The translations under genes and the position numbers were made by a program. This document shows positions 7,251 to 12,454 of a stretch of DNA of 12,454 nt, piece after piece (the stretch's first letter is position 1; each line of letters opens with the position of its first letter). The DNA is taken from the NCBI GenBank assembly GCA_031539345.1, contig JAVKMO010000006.1:1-12454 (forward strand). The letters are read 5' to 3'. This DNA is from JAVKMO01 sp031539345. Lineage in GTDB: Bacteria; Bacteroidota; Bacteroidia; Chitinophagales; Chitinophagaceae. Under the pieces are notes generated by a model that saw only the letters and a program-made list of their open reading frames with translations, was not told the DNA's origin and made no database searches.

Positions 7251-10200
7251 TTACTGTTTGTAAATACTAGTTTGATATTTATCGGGCGACCCATCAGGTA
7301 TTACTGTTAAAAAATATAAACCAGTAGAAATTCCAAGTGAATTCATGTCTATAAAAAAGTTACCAGTTTCTAAACTGAAAGAATATGATGATTGATTTAA
7401 GACTACTGCATTTGTTGCGGCATTGACAAGGCTAACTTTACACATATTGATAGTTCTGGTCATTGCCTTAGGTATTGTTATTTCTACGACTCCTTGAGTT
7501 GGATTAGGGTAAATTTTTAGTACAGTCGTATCTTCAAAAGAAGTAGTAGAAAATACCGCAGATCTTAAAAGAGAGGACTCTTCATCAAATTTTTTCCTCG
7601 CTATCAGTATGCCTGTTGTAGAGGCTTTTGTAGAGACACTTGTGGCAGAATCATTATAAACAGAAACAGTTGATATAGGAAAAGAACTGTTATGCAAGAT
7701 GATTTTTTTGCCATAAATAATATCATACATTAATTCTTTTTCATCTGCTTGCCTATCATTCATGAGGTTTAAGTAAACATCACTGGGACTGATTCTTTTA
7801 GGATTTCCAGTAAAAGCTCCACTCGTCTTATGAAAAAACTCATTCATATCATATATTACTTTAATGTTCGTTCTTATTCTTACTCCTTCTGGGTTTTTGC
7901 CTACTACCGCAGCCCACGGAATTCGCAATTGCCAAGGCTCTTCAGGTACATATTTTTTAAAAATATCATCAAAAAGACTCGTATAATACAGGATAGTATT
8001 TGAAACATTTGATTCAGAAACGCCATGTGGCAATGTTTTATCTGAGTAATGTCTCCACCAAAGTTTTGGAAACCAGGATATTTCTGATGATTGAAAATAA
8101 GCATTTACCTTATTTTGTACGGATGCTATATTAGACAAATTACCCTGTGGTTCTTGTCCTGCTAGACCATATTTCCATTTGTGCACATTCCTAAAATCAT
8201 TATAAGGTCCAAATCTGTTTGTAGGAGTTTGATTTCTAGGTCCTGTAACATAAGCGTATTCAGAGAGGATATCTTTCAGTTCCAAGACGGTTAAGCTATC
8301 TTTTGAAATACCCAAAATGCTGGCTTCATTATCCGTTAATGTTCGTCTGTATATTGTACTTATATCTGAATTAGTAGAATCAATGACAATAATTTTATGA
8401 TAAATAGCTAAATTTTCAGCACCCTTATAAACGGCTTTAAAACCCCAATTTCCTTTTCTAAACTTAACAATAGGAGAAGCTCCATTCGCAAAATATATCC
8501 AAGGTCCATTTTCGCTTCCATCCTGATTAAGTGGTGCATAATAATAACGTATAGCAGCTTCTTGTGATTCTACAGCTCCAAAAAGAGGTAATCGCATAGC
8601 CTGATATCGACTTGATAGGTACCATTCTGTTCCTGTGTTATAAAAAGTAAAAGGATCACTATCTTGACAATAAAATTGTAGAGCTTTATTTTCTGGTATG
8701 ACGTAAGTGCGTGTATATTTTTTTGCAAATCGTCCATAACGTGGCATATATTCGGGATCTGTTTCTTTGTTATTCCTCATTTCCTCTAAATAAATATAGC
8801 CTCCATCATTGATTTCATTTAAATGTACAAGATCTGCTCTTGTGGGAGTTACTCCATTCACTTTAGCAGGTACAGTTAAAAATCTTAATGTAATTGTTTT
8901 TATTTCTTTACCCGCAAGTATTACAGAATCGTCTGTCGGACTTCGTTTATAAAATACAGTCAAGTCTGTAATACCATTTCCGTACATTTGAATTGATTGT
9001 TCCCATGATTTTTGTCCAAGTGAAATAGAATCTCTATAGGCACTTGTTGTATTTGCTAAAGAATAATACCTCGATTCTACTTGCCCAACACTATTTTCTC
9101 GTTTTAAAATCATACTGACCTTATTTAATTCATCTTTAGACAGACCTTTCAATTTGATTGAATACTTGTCTCTTCCATCCCATGACGGCCATCTTGTACC
9201 TTGAATTCTTCTATACATACCACTATCATTATCTTCAGGTAACTTATGTTTAACATTAATCGGAATATTGACAGTTCGATTCTCCCAATATACAGAGATT
9301 TTTCCTGGTGCAGGTCTTACTTTTCCTTTACCCCATGGAGTAGCACCATTTGTGCCTTCGTCTTGAATTTCATAACTATCATAATCATCCGTTACTGAAT
9401 AATCTTGTATTCTTGCCTTCTGATATTTAATATATTCTTTTACGATATCGTTTACAGGATCTGCACTTTCATACCAAGGAACATTTTTCCATTCTTCTTG
9501 GTCACTATTAATTTTGAATAACTTGTAAGGGCTTGGAAAACTATCTGTATTTGATTGTCTCGTATTGATATATAATAATTCATCAGGGTCGCTACCCGGT
9601 ATATAAGGAATTCCTTTATACCCCCGTTTATACCCAGAAGATGCACTAGAGTATGCTCGCAAGAGTTGCATATTGAGACCCTCTTTTTGATTATTTCTTT
9701 GTATAACAGGAATTGTTTTTTGTTTTGCCCATTGATATACGGGGGTATAATTGGTACTATCGGATTTCATTTCCCTATACGCATTGATAGACCACGAATT
9801 ATATTTTCCTCCTGTTGTATCAAAATAAGGAAATTGAACTTGATAATTTTCTGGATAAGGTCTTAGCACCGTTCCATGAACCTGACTTTCAAAACCTATC
9901 CATGGTTTGATATCTCCAGGATTAATAGAAGGCGTACAATAATATTTACTTTCTCCTCCAGTTCTTGCTTGCCAAGTAAAAGGTATTCCTTTAAATCTTG
10001 GTGGACTAAATGAAGTTGATATCAAATTATCATTTAGTATTGGAATAAATTCAATTTTATCTCCCAGCTCGGCAGATAGAATACCAGTATTTAAATTTTC
10101 ATCTGTATAAGTTCCTTTGTAAGTTCCATTAATTTTAACTTTAATGCCAAAATGCGAATTTTGTGGCGAAACGCCCAAAGCTATGTTAGGAAAACTAATT

Positions 10201-10877
10201 TGTCCAGGTATCTTAAAGTTTTTAAAAATAGCATTACGAATTTTAATAACAACTTGAACAGGAATCTTTCTGACGCGATTTTTATATTCTTCCATACAGG
10301 CATTTATCCCACTTTCGTGGGCATAAGGAGACAGTATAATTGTACTCCACAGGAACGTTTGAAACTTACTCAAATACTCAGGAAAATGCATAGAACAATA
10401 TAGTGTTGCGTTATGAAAAGCATCTCCAGACAACATTGCGTCAACGACCGGATATAAAAGTACTTTAATGTTATCACTACGCACTGGCATATTGCCATTC
10501 TTGTCAATATAATTATAGACTAACTGTTGGTTATGCAGACCAGAATATTCATTGGAAGATCCGTTTCTTAATGTTTTTTTATATATCAATATCCTATTTA
10601 TCGCACCTACATAATAGGCTTCCATGTCAATAAAAGAACCCGGAATAGTAGGAATGTTAATGGTGTCTCCCATAATTCCCCCCTCTAATCCTTTCGCCTC
10701 AAATTGATACAATTGTTCCGAATTGATATAAGTTGTGTAAGTGTATGTGGCGGTATCAGAACCTGTTACTTTAATGTATTTATTGTCAATGACTTGCACG
10801 TTAATCAATTGAGAAAACAGGGCATTTGACACAAATAGCATCAATAAATAAACAATATATTTTGTTTTTTTTATCAT
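7251..10877 (-). CDS. Large T9SS-exported surface/secreted protein of unknown function
   Basis: A 1208-residue exported protein. Residues 1-22 are a signal peptide (MIKK, hydrophobic stretch, NALFS-QL cleavage). Residues ~1118-1208 are a T9SS type A C-terminal sorting domain, marked by LKIYPNPTQGVVEI at 1120-1133, a glycine-flanked LGISTGLYFLTV (1181-1192) and a short basic tail. The protein should therefore cross the outer membrane through the Por machinery and be anchored or released. The ~1090-residue body shows no catalytic signature I recognise. It is rich in Tyr, Trp, Asn, Ser and Thr with only five cysteines (161, 194, 314, 737, 1146), and alternates beta-like stretches such as GKISVYWENRTVNIPINVK (525-543) with short helical ones (for example 168-205). 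An adhesin, structural or glycan-binding role is only a guess. It starts 38 bases after the tail-fibre-like gene and ends 76 bases before the galactan operon, so it may be co-expressed with either. Confidence 0.85.
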   Translation of the reverse strand: MIKKTKYIVYLLMLFVSNALFSQLINVQVIDNKYIKVTGSDTATYTYTTYINSEQLYQFEAKGLEGGIMGDTINIPTIPGSFIDMEAYYVGAINRILIYKKTLRNGSSNEYSGLHNQQLVYNYIDKNGNMPVRSDNIKVLLYPVVDAMLSGDAFHNATLYCSMHFPEYLSKFQTFLWSTIILSPYAHESGINACMEEYKNRVRKIPVQVVIKIRNAIFKNFKIPGQISFPNIALGVSPQNSHFGIKVKINGTYKGTYTDENLNTGILSAELGDKIEFIPILNDNLISTSFSPPRFKGIPFTWQARTGGESKYYCTPSINPGDIKPWIGFESQVHGTVLRPYPENYQVQFPYFDTTGGKYNSWSINAYREMKSDSTNYTPVYQWAKQKTIPVIQRNNQKEGLNMQLLRAYSSASSGYKRGYKGIPYIPGSDPDELLYINTRQSNTDSFPSPYKLFKINSDQEEWKNVPWYESADPVNDIVKEYIKYQKARIQDYSVTDDYDSYEIQDEGTNGATPWGKGKVRPAPGKISVYWENRTVNIPINVKHKLPEDNDSGMYRRIQGTRWPSWDGRDKYSIKLKGLSKDELNKVSMILKRENSVGQVESRYYSLANTTSAYRDSISLGQKSWEQSIQMYGNGITDLTVFYKRSPTDDSVILAGKEIKTITLRFLTVPAKVNGVTPTRADLVHLNEINDGGYIYLEEMRNNKETDPEYMPRYGRFAKKYTRTYVIPENKALQFYCQDSDPFTFYNTGTEWYLSSRYQAMRLPLFGAVESQEAAIRYYYAPLNQDGSENGPWIYFANGASPIVKFRKGNWGFKAVYKGAENLAIYHKIIVIDSTNSDISTIYRRTLTDNEASILGISKDSLTVLELKDILSEYAYVTGPRNQTPTNRFGPYNDFRNVHKWKYGLAGQEPQGNLSNIASVQNKVNAYFQSSEISWFPKLWWRHYSDKTLPHGVSESNVSNTILYYTSLFDDIFKKYVPEEPWQLRIPWAAVVGKNPEGVRIRTNIKVIYDMNEFFHKTSGAFTGNPKRISPSDVYLNLMNDRQADEKELMYDIIYGKKIILHNSSFPISTVSVYNDSATSVSTKASTTGILIARKKFDEESSLLRSAVFSTTSFEDTTVLKIYPNPTQGVVEITIPKAMTRTINMCKVSLVNAATNAVVLNQSSYSFSLETGNFFIDMNSLGISTGLYFLTVIPDGSPDKYQTSIYKQ

Positions 10878-10915
10878 ATAAAATATTTTTCAAATTAACA
10901 AATACAAAAAATAAA

Positions 10916-12454
10916 TTAATCTTTGTTTCGGCGTACGCTTGTTTTTAGTTCATCTAACTGTGCCTGTTGTTGATGTATTTGTTTCTGCTGTTCTATGACA
11001 TATAAAGTAAGTTCTTCTATTTTTGCTAATAGCTTCGTGTTCATATCATGGATAGAATACCCTTCTTTACTCACTTCTGATTGACTTGGAATATTTGGTA
11101 AATGTTGGTTCGTTGTAATATAATTTTCAACCTCTTCTAAAGGCATCAAGCGATAATCTTTTTTAAATACATAATCAGACCAACCTGCAATAGGAGCAAC
11201 AGAAAAATCTTCTGATAAAACTCCATACTTTACAAATAAGCTATAATTACTTTTTGCCGCTTGAATAAGCCGTGGAAGTGCTATCGACTTGTCAAAACCT
11301 ACAAACATATCTCCGCTCGTATCAATTTGAACAGTGGTAGGATACTTCGCTGACCCTAAACATAGTAATTGATTACCAATACTACCAGATGTGATAGCAA
11401 CAGAATTTGTATTTTCAGTAGCATCTACCAAGCCACCTAATAATAACTGTGCATTTGTAGAGGCTTTGATGACTAAGCTATCCGTTTTTATTGTGCCCAC
11501 AACGCTTAATTTATCACTTGGGGCTGCAGTTCCTATTCCTACATTTCCTGAAGAGCGAATTCCATCATGAGCTAATATAATATTTCCCTTAGTATGACTA
11601 CTAGTATCTCCAGAGCTGTTTTTTGTAATACCCCCATAAATAAAAACTCCCCCTGGTGTTGACGTAGCTGTCGCATAGCCGTCTCCTCCTTTTAAAATTA
11701 AATTTCCTCCTTCTCGCGCCGAATTTCCACTAAGATAAGCTTGTCCGCCAGAAACTAAAAGCGAACTTCCTCCTACATTAGTCGTTGTTCTTCTTGGAAA
11801 GATTGTATATACCTGTGCTAACGCCGATTCTGGAAACTGAATGCCAGTAGAACTTATGATATCCGACATCATAGAGATACTGTACGCATTGCGTTTTTTC
11901 AAATTACCACTAGCATCTATGGTTACAACACTATCTAACGAACTACCGCTAACAATGGAGGTAAGTTGTAATCTTTCTGACTTTATTGTTCCTATCACAT
12001 CCAACTTTTCACTTGGTACTATCGTTCCTATTCCGATCTTATTGTCTTTGATTATCATTGTAGGATTGTCATCTACACCTACATTTTGATTAGAAAAGAA
12101 AACGGTTCCGGCATTACTGCCAAATCGTAACCATTTATTATTTTCTGAAACAATTGTTGGATCTTGATTTCTACCACTTTTCAATTTCATTGTACCAATC
12201 AACAAACTATCTAAAATGGTATTCCCTTTTACGACAAATTTAGCATTCGGGGTTGTTGTTCCTATACCAAAATTACCTCCATCTGCAAGACGCATATATT
12301 CTGTGCCTCTGACCTTAAATATCATGTGTTCTGCTTCTACACTATTATCATCATTCGCATTCAATACCAAATTTCCCCAATTACTCAATTCACTACCAAA
12401 AAGTCGTAAATTACCACCATCTGTAAGACGCATATATTCTCTGCCTTTGATCTT
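10916..12454 (-). CDS. Tail-fibre-like surface protein with GIGT repeats and C-terminal chaperone-like/coiled-coil end (5' partial)
   Basis: The frame stays open to the window edge, so the N-terminus and true start lie outside; the ATG at 12433 is internal to a repeat and is not the start. The visible ~512 residues are repetitive, glycine/asparagine-rich and beta-type. Counting from that ATG, three G-I-G-T-x-x-P-x-x-K-[LF]-x-V modules occur near residues 56-68, 134-146 and 300-312. EYMRL-x-DGGN occurs twice. The C-terminus carries GWSDYVFKKDYRLMPLEEVE (417-436), NQHLPNIPS, then MNTKLLAKIEELTLYVIEQQKQ and a Gln-rich coiled coil. This end is common in Bacteroidota proteins annotated as tail fibre or peptidase S74/endosialidase-chaperone-like, and probably drives trimerisation of a fibrous shaft. 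There are no other phage genes, so a cell-surface fibre is more likely than a prophage part. Cellular role is unknown; class assignment is fairly safe. Confidence 0.8.
   Translation of the reverse strand, partial: KIKGREYMRLTDGGNLRLFGSELSNWGNLVLNANDDNSVEAEHMIFKVRGTEYMRLADGGNFGIGTTTPNAKFVVKGNTILDSLLIGTMKLKSGRNQDPTIVSENNKWLRFGSNAGTVFFSNQNVGVDDNPTMIIKDNKIGIGTIVPSEKLDVIGTIKSERLQLTSIVSGSSLDSVVTIDASGNLKKRNAYSISMMSDIISSTGIQFPESALAQVYTIFPRRTTTNVGGSSLLVSGGQAYLSGNSAREGGNLILKGGDGYATATSTPGGVFIYGGITKNSSGDTSSHTKGNIILAHDGIRSSGNVGIGTAAPSDKLSVVGTIKTDSLVIKASTNAQLLLGGLVDATENTNSVAITSGSIGNQLLCLGSAKYPTTVQIDTSGDMFVGFDKSIALPRLIQAAKSNYSLFVKYGVLSEDFSVAPIAGWSDYVFKKDYRLMPLEEVENYITTNQHLPNIPSQSEVSKEGYSIHDMNTKLLAKIEELTLYVIEQQKQIHQQQAQLDELKTSVRRNKD
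12271..12316 (-). repeat. Direct repeat copy 1 (46 bp, encodes EYMRLADGGN unit)
   Basis: This 46-base segment matches 12409-12454 at 41 of 46 positions, counted by eye. The two copies start 138 bases (46 codons) apart in the same frame of the tail-fibre-like gene. It encodes the KVRGTEYMRLADGGN unit and most likely reflects internal module duplication of a fibre shaft. Confidence 0.85.
12409..12454 (-). repeat. Direct repeat copy 2 (46 bp, reaches the window edge)
   Basis: Partner of the copy at 12271-12316, encoding KIKGREYMRLTDGGN. Identity may continue beyond the window, so more 46-codon units could exist in the missing 5' part of the gene. Confidence 0.85.

Noticed and set aside
10878..10915. 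Possible Bacteroidota -7 element (TTAATTTG) before the T9SS gene
   Set aside because: It matches 5 of the 6 fixed positions of TAnnTTTG, but no TTTG -33 element lies 19-21 bases upstream, and T-rich DNA gives such matches by chance.
12431..12433. ATG at 12433 as the start of the tail-fibre-like gene
   Set aside because: The frame continues upstream to the window edge (K-I-K-G-R-E-Y before this Met), and the same E-Y-M-R-L motif recurs inside the protein, so this Met is internal.
10916..12454. Prophage or phage-derived tail region
   Set aside because: Only the fibre-like protein resembles phage tails; there are no structural, lysis, integrase or packaging genes, and this protein type is common as a chromosomal surface protein in Bacteroidota.

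Overview
The window reads as a piece of a Bacteroidota chromosome, probably from the Chitinophagia/Sphingobacteriia side of the phylum, although the sequence does not fix the genus. The signs are AT-rich DNA, genes with no Shine-Dalgarno sequence, a SusE-type surface glycan-binding lipoprotein, a protein with a type IX secretion (T9SS, Por) C-terminal sorting domain, and a Bacteroidota-style 'tail-fibre-like' protein. All seven convincing genes lie on the minus strand, so the biological reading order runs from high to low coordinates. No RNA gene, insertion sequence, integrase, CRISPR array or plus-strand gene could be supported.

Right half, about 7251-12454: two cell-surface or secreted-protein genes. 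The first is a tail-fibre-like protein with repeated GIGT-x-x-P modules and a C-terminal chaperone-like/coiled-coil end; its 5' end lies outside the window. Thirty-eight bases later comes a 1208-residue exported protein with a typical T9SS type A sorting domain and a large body I cannot assign.

Left half, 237-7174: a compact five-gene set with gaps of only 14-30 bases, almost certainly one operon for beta-1,4-galactan (pectic galactan/arabinogalactan). The order is a SusE-like glycan-binding lipoprotein, a GH53 endo-beta-1,4-galactanase lipoprotein, an exported clan GH-A glycoside hydrolase (candidate exo-beta-galactosidase, possibly GH147), galactokinase (galK) and aldose 1-epimerase/galactose mutarotase (galM). 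The model is that surface lipoproteins bind and cut galactan, the exported hydrolase releases galactose from the oligosaccharides, and GalM and GalK convert beta-D-galactose to alpha-D-galactose and then to galactose-1-phosphate.

The main oddity is what is missing. A canonical galactan utilisation locus has a SusC/SusD pair just before SusE, but here that place is taken by the T9SS protein and the tail-fibre-like protein. No galT, galE, sugar permease or regulator is visible either. The 236 bases after galM hold no convincing gene or terminator.
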